This document shows positions 16,944-26,291 of a DNA stretch of 64,000 nt, piece after piece (the first letter of the stretch is position 1; each line of letters starts with the position of its first letter). The notes under the pieces were generated by a model. The model was not told where the DNA came from. It saw nothing but the letters and a program-made list of their open reading frames with translations, and did not search any database. The DNA comes from Bacteroidota bacterium (GTDB lineage: Bacteria > Bacteroidota > Bacteroidia > Chitinophagales > Saprospiraceae). The stretch spans positions 62,001 through 126,000 of the forward strand of contig JASBVF010000010.1 of NCBI GenBank assembly GCA_030147525.1. The letters run 5' to 3'. Position numbers and translations under genes: made by a program.

Positions 16944-18752
16944 TTACTTTTTTTCACTTTGGCCAATGTGAAAAGCAAACGCTGCCGGAAATAATTTTAA
17001 AACCCCGTCTTCATCCTGCACCACAATGCGGTCAAAATAAACGCTGGATTCGGGTTGCACCCGTGAGAGTGCCTGCCGCAGACTAAAATAATCCAGATGG
17101 TCGGTTCGGTAGCTGAACGGAACGCTGTTTTTGCCGGCAAAAATGACCTCGAATGCTGTGAGGCTAAAGCTTTTTTCACCTACCCAAAGCACCGGGGTTT
17201 CTCCCGAAGCGCTGGTAAATTCTTCCAGCATATAATTTCCGCTGGAGGGCGCAGCTTCGAGCGTGCCCCAACGAAGGCTGACTTCGAGATTCTGATAATC
17301 CTGGTATTCAGGCAGGTAATTGACATCCGGCAGACCGGGTGTCAGGTCGAATTCGGCGGCGGAAAACCGGCTGAGCAGGGCTTCGTTTTCGGTCACGTAG
17401 CGGCGGTTGGTCCGGAATCCGGGGATTTTCACAATTTCGTACCGGCTGGAATCTTTGTAAAGTTCAAGAATGCGCCAGGCATTTGGGTGATCCGAGTCGA
17501 TTTTTACCAGAGTCCGTTTCCCGGTTCGTCCGGTGATCTGAAAACTGAAATCTGCTTCGTGATGGTCAATGTCCGGCACCTGAACGACCGGCTCGTAGCC
17601 CGCTTTTGGGTCGGTGATGCGCAACTGTATGCTCGAAAGGTAAATGTCTTCCGTTTCGCCGAACAGGGTCAATTCATCTCCATAGCCCAGTTTATCGTTG
17701 TAAATTTTTTGATTGCGGCGGTCTTTCAAAACGACCTCAGCCGGGTTGATATCATTGATGTAGGCCCGTTCATCGGAAGAGCCGGAGCGGTAAAGTATAC
17801 TCAGGGTGCCAGGTTTTAGCAACTGGTCACCACGGTAGATTTTGATTTCTTCTTTTAAAACCTGCTGAAAATCAGTCAGTTCTATTTCGATGTGACCTTT
17901 GAAACCGTTAGGGTTAGCGTACTTCGTCAGCGGGATGATCACCTGGCCCCATTCGAAGGTGTAATTTCCGGCTGGCGGTTTTTTGTGTTCAAAAACTACT
18001 TTTTTCAGCTGGTCGTTTCCCCACTGACCGGCCAGCAGGGTAGGGGAGTTTTTTTGAGGAAGAATGATGAAATAGGAAACCGCAACCGTCAGCGGGAACA
18101 TTGTCCCGGCCAATTTCCAGGCTGCAGAAGGCTGAGCGGAGGGTTGTTGAATGCCAGAACTGTAAATTTCACGCCATTGATTCCGGTACCAATGCGCTGC
18201 CGGATTCCACCAGTTCAGGGCATAAAAAATTTCAACCAACAAAAACTCCCAGCCAAAAACAGGATGTACCGGTAGCCATTTGTCCGCCCATGCATCTTTT
18301 TCTTCCGGGCTCCAATGTTCCCATGAAAACAGCAGTTGGCTGAAGCAAACGGTCGTATTACCCTGCCAGCCAAAGGCATAGTTGGGGCGGTTATTTTTAT
18401 GATCTAAAAAATGCCGGATATCCCAAATCCGGTCCGTCAGCCGAAAAGCAGCGATGCCAAAACCAGCGAAAAAAATGGCCTGAAATACCGTTTCAAGCGA
18501 TAGGGAAAAAGAAGGAATTTTAACCGCCAGCCAGTTTTCAATAGCCATCTTCGAAATTTCAGCGGTCTTGAATGGCTCCTGGGTAAAATAGGAGGAAAGA
18601 AGCGGCAGGCCCATAGCGGCGACGGGCAGGATGCGCAGGTACCACCGTTTGAACCCAAATGAAGCGCTGTTTTTCAACAAAAACCGGTAGTAGCCTGCGA
18701 ACAGCAGGAAGCAAATCAAAGATTCCAGTAAGTATTGCGGAAAATCAGGCAT
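16944..18752 (-). CDS. BlaR1/M56-like membrane protein with degenerate protease motif
   Basis: The 602-residue protein has N-terminal membrane helices (about 7-27, 38-55 and 83-103), then a cytoplasmic segment and another helix around 225-245. This is the layout of M56 (BlaR1/MecR1) sensors in Bacteroidota. The family hallmark ALNWWNPAAHWYRNQWREIY is visible at about 190-209, where M56 proteins have a WFNP...R...E motif. The zinc-binding HExxH expected upstream is missing: the region reads FSWEHWSPEEKDAWADKWLP. The C-terminal 350 residues are beta-rich and presumably periplasmic. No BlaI-type repressor is adjacent. It is probably a non-proteolytic receptor-like descendant. Confidence 0.68.
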   Translation of the reverse strand: MPDFPQYLLESLICFLLFAGYYRFLLKNSASFGFKRWYLRILPVAAMGLPLLSSYFTQEPFKTAEISKMAIENWLAVKIPSFSLSLETVFQAIFFAGFGIAAFRLTDRIWDIRHFLDHKNNRPNYAFGWQGNTTVCFSQLLFSWEHWSPEEKDAWADKWLPVHPVFGWEFLLVEIFYALNWWNPAAHWYRNQWREIYSSGIQQPSAQPSAAWKLAGTMFPLTVAVSYFIILPQKNSPTLLAGQWGNDQLKKVVFEHKKPPAGNYTFEWGQVIIPLTKYANPNGFKGHIEIELTDFQQVLKEEIKIYRGDQLLKPGTLSILYRSGSSDERAYINDINPAEVVLKDRRNQKIYNDKLGYGDELTLFGETEDIYLSSIQLRITDPKAGYEPVVQVPDIDHHEADFSFQITGRTGKRTLVKIDSDHPNAWRILELYKDSSRYEIVKIPGFRTNRRYVTENEALLSRFSAAEFDLTPGLPDVNYLPEYQDYQNLEVSLRWGTLEAAPSSGNYMLEEFTSASGETPVLWVGEKSFSLTAFEVIFAGKNSVPFSYRTDHLDYFSLRQALSRVQPESSVYFDRIVVQDEDGVLKLFPAAFAFHIGQSEKK

Positions 18753-18893
18753 CAGCGGTATTTTTCAACCCCAAATAATTTTGACTGAAAAATAGGGGGC
18801 TTAAGGCGGTAATTCAACCCCTTGGGCTACTATTAACAAAACGCTGACAGTTCAAAACGGTAAATTTCTTCCGGTGTGGCCCGTTTTCCGGGG

Positions 18894-19685
18894 CTATTTC
18901 ATCTTTCCAACTGCCACCATTTTATCTTCTACTTCGTGGACCAGTTCGATGAAATGCGGGTCCCGTTTCAGCTCCCTCGTCCGGTGAAATGGCAAATCGA
19001 CTTCGATGTGTTCGACGAAGCGGCTGGGCGCCGATTTCATGATGTAGATATCGTCGCCGAGGTAAACGGCCTCCGAGATGTCGTGGGTAACAAAAACGAC
19101 GGTTGGGTGAAACTCCAGCCAAAGGTTGGCCAGCAGTTCCTGCATTTGCAGGCGAGTGTTGATGTCGAGTGCTCCGAAAGGTTCGTCCATCAGCAATATT
19201 TCAGGGTTAGCGACCATGCTTCGGGCAATGGCGATGCGCTGCAACTGACCACCGGAAAGGGTAGGGTATTGGGCAAATTTGTGTTCGTGTCCTTCCAACC
19301 CGACTTTTTTAATGATATCCATCGCCCGGTCTTTGCGCTCTTTGCTGTCGACGCCTTTGTAGGATAAGGAAAGGGAGACATTGTCGAGCACCGTCAGCCA
19401 GGGCAGGGACGAATATTGCTGAAAAACCATGCTGACCCTTGGAGCTTCGTCGAGTGGTTTGCCATGGATGAGAACCTGACCCTCGGTGGGTTTTTGCAGT
19501 CCGGCGATATACCGGAGAATGGTAGATTTTCCGCAGCCTGACATGCCGAGTATCACGACAAACTCGCCTTGCGCCGGCTTGTCCGGAATGGAAAGCTGAG
19601 CGTTTTTTAATATCCAGTTTTGCCCGCCGTCATAGCTCTGCCCGGCATTTTTTAGTTCGATGATGGGTGGAATGATTTCTGACAT
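18894..19685 (-). CDS. ABC transporter ATP-binding protein, nitrate/sulfonate/taurine type
   Basis: The 263-residue ATPase carries Walker A GMSGCGKST, Q-loop sequence VFQQYSSLPWLTV, signature LSGGQLQR, Walker B ILLMDEPFGALD and the H-loop FVTHD. The Q-loop region and the DEPFGALD form are typical of the SsuB/TauB/NrtD group, which energises uptake of nitrate, sulfonates or similar small solutes. It lies downstream of the permease gene (19750) on the same strand and should form the transporter with it. The ligand cannot be read from sequence. Confidence 0.93.
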   Translation of the reverse strand: MSEIIPPIIELKNAGQSYDGGQNWILKNAQLSIPDKPAQGEFVVILGMSGCGKSTILRYIAGLQKPTEGQVLIHGKPLDEAPRVSMVFQQYSSLPWLTVLDNVSLSLSYKGVDSKERKDRAMDIIKKVGLEGHEHKFAQYPTLSGGQLQRIAIARSMVANPEILLMDEPFGALDINTRLQMQELLANLWLEFHPTVVFVTHDISEAVYLGDDIYIMKSAPSRFVEHIEVDLPFHRTRELKRDPHFIELVHEVEDKMVAVGKMK

Positions 19686-19749
19686 TTTTTATAAAAGGGG
19701 TGAACGGAAGGATGAGAAGCAAGAGTTCTCACTTTTCATTCCTTACGCC

Positions 19750-20856
19750 TCACTTCTGTTTTTGAAGTGCAGTCTGCACTTTTATTTCACCAAAAATAAT
19801 GAATACCAACCCGGCTAAAGCGCCGATGAGGGCGATGGTACTCATGGCCTGAATTCCCGAAAAGAAAATAGCAAATGCGAAGATGCCGAGCAAAAGATAA
19901 ATGCCCAGCCGCACCTCCATTCCTCCGGTGAGGCTGCTTTTGTAATATCGATAAGGGAACAGCCGCCTGTTCAGGTAAGCGAAAATCTGATCCTGCAAAA
20001 AGCCGATGAGCACAATCACCAGAATGATCGCAAACATGTCCGGTACCTGTTGCAGGCGGCGTTTGATGTAAATGAGTGCCCCAAGCCCGCCGCCGTCTTT
20101 GTTGATGTATTCTGCTACGATGATGTAGGTCCAGGAAACTGCCGTGAGCACCCTGATGTCATCAATCAAACGGCTCATGACAGCCGGGAAATACACGGAT
20201 TTGATGGTTTGCCATTTGCTGGCGCCGAGGGTGAAAACAGTTTGAAGGTAAACATCTTCCACCTCGTCGATGCGGGCGATAACGGTGGGGAGCAGAAAAA
20301 CAATGATACCGAAGGCGAGAAACGCAACCTTCATTTCATCATAAATACCAAACCAGATGATGAAAACCCCAATGAGTGCCGTCAGTGGCAGGTATCGTAA
20401 CGCATCCACAGGTTTGCTGAACAGGCCTCTGAACAGGGGGAATAATCCGACCACGAAACCAATAGGAACGCACAGCAAGACCGCCCAGAAGTAGCCCTTG
20501 AAATTGAGCCAGATCGAGCGGAGAGCATTGCCAAGGAGGTTGTCTTTTTGCACAAGCCTTGGGTAGCTTGCTACTACTTCCGTGGGCAACGGTACGATGG
20601 GGTAGATTTTGCGAAATTCTGTTGCGTTGGCGAATTTGACGGAGTCGGCCCGCAGGATGGAGTCTCTGAGCTGTGCATTTTCAAGCGAGTCAGCTGTCAG
20701 CGTGGAAGGCAATTCGGTATTAAATCCTTCCACCACAGGTACTTTTCTTGAAAATGCTTCAGCCAACAGCCACCATAATGCCAGAATAATGACTACGCCG
20801 GCGATGCCGAGGGTAAGCTTTTGAACGCTGGTAAGGTTGCCTCTGAGTTCAAACAT
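19750..20856 (-). CDS. ABC transporter permease with N- and C-terminal extensions
   Basis: The 368-residue permease belongs to the SsuC/TauC-like binding-protein-dependent family. The EAA-type coupling loop is TLGASKWQTIKSVYFPAVMS, followed by SWTYIIVAEYIN. It is roughly 100 residues longer than usual: the N-terminal helix (about 14-32) is followed by about 80 polar, probably periplasmic residues, and two extra hydrophobic segments follow at the C-terminus (about 318-355). The gene is 41 bases downstream of the CHU_C-protein gene and 64 bases upstream of the ATPase gene. The extensions suggest contacts with envelope partners such as the OmpA-fused binding protein at 23599; that is an inference. 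Confidence 0.88.
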   Translation of the reverse strand: MFELRGNLTSVQKLTLGIAGVVIILALWWLLAEAFSRKVPVVEGFNTELPSTLTADSLENAQLRDSILRADSVKFANATEFRKIYPIVPLPTEVVASYPRLVQKDNLLGNALRSIWLNFKGYFWAVLLCVPIGFVVGLFPLFRGLFSKPVDALRYLPLTALIGVFIIWFGIYDEMKVAFLAFGIIVFLLPTVIARIDEVEDVYLQTVFTLGASKWQTIKSVYFPAVMSRLIDDIRVLTAVSWTYIIVAEYINKDGGGLGALIYIKRRLQQVPDMFAIILVIVLIGFLQDQIFAYLNRRLFPYRYYKSSLTGGMEVRLGIYLLLGIFAFAIFFSGIQAMSTIALIGALAGLVFIIFGEIKVQTALQKQK

Positions 20857-20897
20857 GAAGTTGGATTTTGAGGCTAATTTAGGAAGGTAATTTTAAT

Positions 20898-23306
20898 CTA
20901 TCGTATCAAGGTGAAGCCACCTTCAAAAAAACCTTTCCGTCCGTCAACATATTCCACCTCGGTAAAATACACGTAAACACCCGGCTGCATTGGCCTCCCG
21001 TTCAGTCTTCCATCCCAGCCGAGTTGTTCGATATTGGGCATAAAATCACGGGATTCAAACATTTTTTCGCCCCAACGGTCAAAAATCATGAAAGTATTTA
21101 CTTTCCGGACAGACTTGTCGGTGTACACTGCGAAAAAATCATTGATGTTGTCGTTGTTGGGCGAAAATGCGTTGGGAATGAATACCCCGTCATTTTTTTC
21201 GACAATCACCCGAAGGAAATCACGAGCCTCGCAACCATTTTTATTTACCAGCCGGACGCTGATCGTGGTAGTGTAAGCAGGTGAAGCCCAAGGCTCGGGG
21301 CAGTCGGAGCAACTGAGGAACTGGGGCTGGCCCCATTCGATGATGAAGGAGTCGAGTTGGTTGGTCAGCGCCTGCAATTGCACACTGTCTCCCAAAGCGA
21401 GTTGAATGTCAGGGCCAAGGTCAACCAGCACTTCGTCGGGTTGAGTGATGAAAAAAGTGGTATCGAACGGACACTCGTAGAAATCAAGAATATTCAGTTT
21501 GTACTCGCCTGGGGGCAGGTTGACGTATTGCGCAAAATCCTCCCAATCACCGCCGTTGAGTGAAAACTGGTATGGTGGGGTGCCTCCCTGCACAGCTTCA
21601 ATGAAAAATTCCGCATCAGCCTTGTCGTAGCATGAGATTGGTTCCCCTCCGGCAACGAGTGATTCGGGACCGGGCACGATTTCGATGGTAATTGAATCGC
21701 TGAGCAGGCAACCGTCAGGATGAAGGACAGTTACTTTCACCTGCGTTGTGGTATCTGGTGAAAAATTGCGGATCGGTCCCTCAATGCCATCGTGCCAGAA
21801 GTATTGGCAAAACAGGCACGAGTCTCCGATGGTGGCGTCTACTTCCACAAATTCATCTCTGCAAACTTTCGGCAAATCGCTGAGGGCAGGAGGCGGAAAC
21901 GAACATCCTGTTCGCACGACCCAGATGTCATTAAGGCCCCGGGAAGGTTCGGATTTGTAGGGTGGGCTAACCATCGAACTGGAATGTCCCGCCAGAATGT
22001 AACCGTAATCATGAGCTTTGCTGATCTTGATGCCTGAGTCAGCGTTTAGGCCTCCAAGTGTTTCCTCCCAGATTATTTCACCGCTGGTGTTCAGAAAAAG
22101 CACCCAGAAGTCGCTGGAGCCCAGCAACGGTGATTTTTTAATATTGGGATTTTGCGAGGTGGTGTCCGGCTCTGAAAACGAAAGACCGATGATGAGAAAG
22201 TTGCCCAAAATGTCCTGTACCGCTCCGTAAGCAATGTCGCCGGAAGCGCCGCCGAATGATTGTTGCCAGGTTATTTCCGAACTGTTGCCAAGGTCGTTAA
22301 TTTTTACAATCCAGGCATCCCACTGGCCGTAAGTAGGGCTGGCTTTGTTGCCGGTACCTTGTGTGGAGGAGGACTGTCCGGTGAGTAAAAACTGGCCGTC
22401 ACTCGTTTTGACGATGCTTTGGCATACATCCTCCTTGTCGCCGCCGAGGGTTCGCTGCCAAAGTTCATTGCCGTTTTCATCCAGCTTAATTAACCAAAAG
22501 TCGTTCATCCCATAGTAGGGTGCTGTTTTTTCAAAACCGACTTCCGAGGCAGACCAACCCGCCAGGATGAAACCAGACTCGTGAGCTTTCACTGCGTCAA
22601 ACAGCTGATCTTCTCCCGAGCCGCCAAAGGTTTTTTGCCAAACGATAGACCGGCTGCTGCTCAGGCGGATGATCCAGTAATCGCTGCTGCCTCTGGAGTC
22701 CGATGTCTTATCGCCGCTGATGCCTGAGTTGGAAAAACCCGCCAATAAAAAACCTCCGTCATCGAGCGGTAGTGCTTCCCTCAGGAAATCATCACCGTCA
22801 CCTCCAAAAGCTTCGTCCCATTCGATATTCCCTTCACCATCAATTTTTACAATCCAGTAATCAGCGCCACCCCGGCTTGGTTTTGTACGATCGGCCCAGA
22901 CGTTAGACCTTGACTCTCCACCGATCAGATAGCCGCCATCATTCGTTGGATGAATAGACCAGATACGGTCTTGTCGATCGCCGCCATAGCGCCGGTCCCA
23001 TACCGGCTGGCCAAGGCTGTCGGATTTTACCAACCAGAAGTCACCGGTTGGGTGTGGCCAATCTACTGTGTCTTTTGAGTTTTGTGAAACTTCGGAAGAT
23101 GCCTGGATAGTAGTAGTTATGCCTCCAAAAAGATAGCCGCCATCATTGGCTAATGCCATAGCCTGCAGTTCCTCCCAGCCCAGACCGCCATAGGTTTTGT
23201 CCCATTCGATCGTCATTTGTGCTGCAAGTCCATTTACGAGCAGAAGCAGCCCCGTAGTCAGGAGTGCAGCCGTAAAAGTGGCTTTATGCGGGTAGTGTGG
23301 GTCCAT
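20898..23306 (-). CDS. Type IX-secreted beta-propeller-like protein with CHU_C sorting domain
   Basis: The 802-residue protein has an N-terminal hydrophobic signal (about 12-30). About seven tandem repeats of 55-65 residues follow, each with W...(T/S)(F/Y/L)GG...D, a DGG(Y/F)LL.G core, and (D/N).W(I/L)(I/V)K.D..G. The pattern suggests a propeller. Residues about 475-690 contain PKD/SprB-like segments, including YDKADAEFFIEAVQGGTPPY. The C-terminus (FIPNAFSPNNDNINDFFAVY onward) is a gliding-motility/CHU_C type IX sorting domain. The protein should be exported to the cell surface. It is the first gene of a unit also containing the ABC permease and ATPase; a terminator at 23547-23582 separates it from the gene before. 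Confidence 0.88.
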   Translation of the reverse strand: MDPHYPHKATFTAALLTTGLLLLVNGLAAQMTIEWDKTYGGLGWEELQAMALANDGGYLFGGITTTIQASSEVSQNSKDTVDWPHPTGDFWLVKSDSLGQPVWDRRYGGDRQDRIWSIHPTNDGGYLIGGESRSNVWADRTKPSRGGADYWIVKIDGEGNIEWDEAFGGDGDDFLREALPLDDGGFLLAGFSNSGISGDKTSDSRGSSDYWIIRLSSSRSIVWQKTFGGSGEDQLFDAVKAHESGFILAGWSASEVGFEKTAPYYGMNDFWLIKLDENGNELWQRTLGGDKEDVCQSIVKTSDGQFLLTGQSSSTQGTGNKASPTYGQWDAWIVKINDLGNSSEITWQQSFGGASGDIAYGAVQDILGNFLIIGLSFSEPDTTSQNPNIKKSPLLGSSDFWVLFLNTSGEIIWEETLGGLNADSGIKISKAHDYGYILAGHSSSMVSPPYKSEPSRGLNDIWVVRTGCSFPPPALSDLPKVCRDEFVEVDATIGDSCLFCQYFWHDGIEGPIRNFSPDTTTQVKVTVLHPDGCLLSDSITIEIVPGPESLVAGGEPISCYDKADAEFFIEAVQGGTPPYQFSLNGGDWEDFAQYVNLPPGEYKLNILDFYECPFDTTFFITQPDEVLVDLGPDIQLALGDSVQLQALTNQLDSFIIEWGQPQFLSCSDCPEPWASPAYTTTISVRLVNKNGCEARDFLRVIVEKNDGVFIPNAFSPNNDNINDFFAVYTDKSVRKVNTFMIFDRWGEKMFESRDFMPNIEQLGWDGRLNGRPMQPGVYVYFTEVEYVDGRKGFFEGGFTLIR

Positions 23307-23546
23307 AATTTGTTCTTGCCTCTGGTTATTGTTTTCTGTTTTTATTAAATCCTATTGAAATGCGTGGGCCTGTTTATTCAACGGGGGTGACTTTAGGAGG
23401 GAAAAAGATAGTTGCTGTCTGGTGTGTTGTTCGGCAGCTGAATAATGGTATAAAGGTAGGCACCATTTGGAAGTTTTGCAAAATGCAAACTAAATTTTAA
23501 TGAAATTACAATGTTGCAGCTAATTTTTACAACCGGCCTGATATAT

Positions 23547-23582
23547 AAAAGGCTGGTCCACGAGGGTGTGAACCAGCCTTTT
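23547..23582. terminator. Rho-independent terminator after the SBP-OmpA gene
   Basis: The stem AAAAGGCTGGT/ACCAGCCTTTT is perfect over 11 bp and encloses 14 bases. It lies just beyond the stop of the minus-strand gene ending at 23599 and ends that unit before the CHU_C gene. Confidence 0.88.
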
Positions 23583-23598
23583 GTTTCGATAGAACAAT

Positions 23599-25158
23599 CT
23601 ATTCTCTTACCAGTTCAAAATCGGTGCGCCGGTTTTTTGCTCTTCCTGATTCCGATGCATTTGACGCTACCGGTTTATCCGGGCCGTTGCCGATGACGAT
23701 GAAACGGTTGCGTGGCATGCCATGCTCACTGACGAGATAATCCCGTACAGCTTCCGCTCTTTTTTGAGAGAGGGCAATGTTGCTTGCCCGGCTGCCAACA
23801 TCGTCGGTGTTGCCTTCGATACGAATGCGTGCGTTAGCGAAAGCCTTGGCAATTTCCACAAATTCTTTATCGATGATGTACTTGGCGTTTTCATCCAGCC
23901 TGAATTCTCCGGTGCGGAAGTTGATACTTACCTGCTTGGTGGCAATTGCTTCTTTTTCTGCGCCCTCCTGTTCTGTTACTTCTGTGAAAGTCTTTTGACC
24001 CTCTGCATCGTGAGCCGGACCGCTCAGATTGGTGGAGCGAACTGCCGTGGAATTAGCAATTTCCCGCCAGGTCGGCACCCGGCCTTCCACGTAACCCAGG
24101 TCAGAATATACCTGCGACATGCGGCCGTAAAGCCGGTCACCGGTCACACCTTTGTAGTCGGGATTCATGCCGTAGAAGTTGATGTTGTCGCCGTGAGTCG
24201 TCAGGCGGACATTGTTGATGGCTTTGTAGGCCCAGTCTTCGTTGATGCCCTCAAAGTTTTCGGAAAGAATCTTGGCGGCTTTGCGCTTGTTGCTGTCGTT
24301 GGAGTTAATTTCAGCGGCGCCTTTCATCCAGCCTTCGTAAAGCTGTTGCAGGCGTTTTTCATTTTTTTCTACCCACAATTTTTTAGCGATAAAAACATCG
24401 GCAATAATGTTGGATGCTGACTTCGTGCTTTCCAGAATCCGGGAGCCGGCTACTGCTGAAAGGCATGCCTCATCGTCCGGACTCCAGACAACGGCTGCAT
24501 CAACCTGCTGCGCTTTGAAAGCTTCTGCTGCGTCGATGGCACTGGCCTGGGCAATGATTTGCACATCTTTTACCGTCATGCCGCCTGCGTCGAGTAGCCA
24601 GAGCAGGAAGGAATGTGATGGCGTAAGCTCTGCCACGGCTATTTTTTTACCTCTCAAATCCGCCACGTTGTTGATTCCCCGGCGCACCACAATGGCGTCG
24701 CCGCCTCTTGACCAGTCAGCCTGGAAAACGACCTGTGGTTCGTAATCTGCCAGGGCGCCGGCTTCCGTCGGAAAGGCATCGATGGTTGCCCAAAGCAAAT
24801 CCACATCGCCCCGCTTGAAAGCTTCCCGGCTGGCCGTGAAGTCGTCGAGGACCTTGAAGTCCACCTGGAACCCGTAATCTTTGTAAAAGCGGGAGTTTTT
24901 ATTGGCTTTAAAACCTTCGTTAAAATATTGTCCGCCTGCGTAGCCACCCCAGGTTACAACCCCGATTTTGATGGCATCGGAAGGAGCGCCGGAGCTGCCG
25001 CTGTTGGAAGACTCTGTTGAGCTGCTGTCACCTGCCTGATTGAGGAGGTTACGGCCGGCATCGGTATTTTGCAATAAATACCTGCCACCCAACACCACAC
25101 CGGCGACGATGAGCAGCGTAATCAGCAATTTGGAAAAAGGAGTTAGTCTGGTTGCCAT
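23599..25158 (-). CDS. ABC substrate-binding protein fused to OmpA peptidoglycan-binding domain
   Basis: The 519-residue product is read from MATRLTPFSKLLITLLIVAG at 25158, since the upstream frame has no features. A single N-terminal membrane anchor (about 8-28) has no lipobox or clear cleavage site. Residues about 58-340 form a NMT1/SsuA/phosphate-type periplasmic binding domain (IKIGVVTWGGYAGGQYFNEG; ADLRGKKIAVAELTPSHSFL). After a linker, residues about 405-517 form an OmpA-like domain with the peptidoglycan-binding pattern GNTDDVGS...LSQKRAEAVRDYL and NRRTDFEL. The protein is thus tethered to both inner membrane and cell wall. Its likely transporter partners are the permease and ATPase at 19750 and 18894; the ligand is unknown. 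Confidence 0.9.
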   Translation of the reverse strand: MATRLTPFSKLLITLLIVAGVVLGGRYLLQNTDAGRNLLNQAGDSSSTESSNSGSSGAPSDAIKIGVVTWGGYAGGQYFNEGFKANKNSRFYKDYGFQVDFKVLDDFTASREAFKRGDVDLLWATIDAFPTEAGALADYEPQVVFQADWSRGGDAIVVRRGINNVADLRGKKIAVAELTPSHSFLLWLLDAGGMTVKDVQIIAQASAIDAAEAFKAQQVDAAVVWSPDDEACLSAVAGSRILESTKSASNIIADVFIAKKLWVEKNEKRLQQLYEGWMKGAAEINSNDSNKRKAAKILSENFEGINEDWAYKAINNVRLTTHGDNINFYGMNPDYKGVTGDRLYGRMSQVYSDLGYVEGRVPTWREIANSTAVRSTNLSGPAHDAEGQKTFTEVTEQEGAEKEAIATKQVSINFRTGEFRLDENAKYIIDKEFVEIAKAFANARIRIEGNTDDVGSRASNIALSQKRAEAVRDYLVSEHGMPRNRFIVIGNGPDKPVASNASESGRAKNRRTDFELVRE

Positions 25159-25231
25159 GTTATTAATGATAAATGATGAATGATAAATGATGAACATCCC
25201 GTGTCCATCATTCATCGCTTATCGTTCATAG

Positions 25232-26251
25232 TTACTCAAAAAAGCTGTCGTATTGATTCTTGTGTCCCATGCGTTCCGGCACTTTTACCGGCTCGTTGAG
25301 GTCGAGGGTTTCGCTGTCGTCGTTGGCTTGCTGGAGCAGGGTTTGCTTTTCGGTGCCGAGAAGTTTGGAGAAGGACTCCTTTTCCCATTTTTCCAGCATT
25401 TCGAGGCCTTCTTCTTCGAAAACACCATTTTGCAGGTCGATGGAATCCATGAAACTGGAAGACACTTCCATGAACCGCTCCATTTCACCCACTTTCTGGC
25501 TCACATCGTCGGCTACTGCTTCGAGCGCCTGATCGAACATGGCCCGTTTGTCCTTGTCACCCTGAATGATACTCATGGCCGAGCGCATGGCGGAAGTGGA
25601 GGCATGGATGGCTTTGCGTTCCTGTTCTTTTAATTCTACCTGATCTTTGATGTCTTCCATCAGGATTTCCGAGTTTTCGTACATGCGCTTGAGGACCCGG
25701 TAGAGTACTTCCATTTTCCGGTAGAGTTCATCGAGGCGGATGTTGGATTCTTTCAGTCGGCCTGCTTTCCGGGATTTCAGCACCATCATCGCCTGGTTGT
25801 CCATGTCTCTTGCTTTGCTGGCAAGCTGAAGGTTGCTGTCGATTTCTTTTTTATTATTGACAATGATCTCCCGGAGCTGGTGCATCTGTCCCCGCAGTTT
25901 GTTCATCTGCTTGTTCATGTTGCGGAGGTTGTCCTGGAGGTCTTCGACGTAGCTTTTCAGGATACCGATGGGATCAATCTGAACAAAAAGTCCGGTGATC
26001 CACCGCATCACGCTTTTGTAACCGTAGCCGATGAGCGCCCGCATTTTAGGGTCGAGGATCACGTAGATAAGACCTGCCAGCACCATCAGCATGATGGTGA
26101 GATAGATTGCATTTTGCGCCAGCGCAATCAGGGCGGGCAGGGCCGTGAACAGTAAAAAGCCGCCTCCAAGCAGAAGCGCTGTCAAAAAGATTACCCCAGT
26201 GATGCCCTCGGGGCGCTGCCAAAATGATTTAGGTTTGAAATCAGTATCCAT
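25232..26251 (-). CDS. Membrane-anchored PspA/ESCRT-III-like coiled-coil protein
   Basis: The 339-residue protein has two close hydrophobic segments (about 18-44 and 48-66) and then a long, charged, helical region (about 90-300). The segment DPIGILKSYVEDLQDNLRNM and the following heptad-rich helices resemble the PspA/Vipp1 opening, where helix 1 is followed by a long alpha-helical hairpin. The resemblance is by eye only. The acidic tail ends in DSFFE. The N-terminal hairpin is clearly related to the 63-residue protein encoded just upstream. It lies 73 bases upstream of the SBP-OmpA gene, in the same direction, and may help organise the membrane around the transporter. Confidence 0.7.
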   Translation of the reverse strand: MDTDFKPKSFWQRPEGITGVIFLTALLLGGGFLLFTALPALIALAQNAIYLTIMLMVLAGLIYVILDPKMRALIGYGYKSVMRWITGLFVQIDPIGILKSYVEDLQDNLRNMNKQMNKLRGQMHQLREIIVNNKKEIDSNLQLASKARDMDNQAMMVLKSRKAGRLKESNIRLDELYRKMEVLYRVLKRMYENSEILMEDIKDQVELKEQERKAIHASTSAMRSAMSIIQGDKDKRAMFDQALEAVADDVSQKVGEMERFMEVSSSFMDSIDLQNGVFEEEGLEMLEKWEKESFSKLLGTEKQTLLQQANDDSETLDLNEPVKVPERMGHKNQYDSFFE

Positions 26252-26291
26252 GTTTTATCATCAAAAAGCAGGTTGTAGCCTGCGCTGTTTT

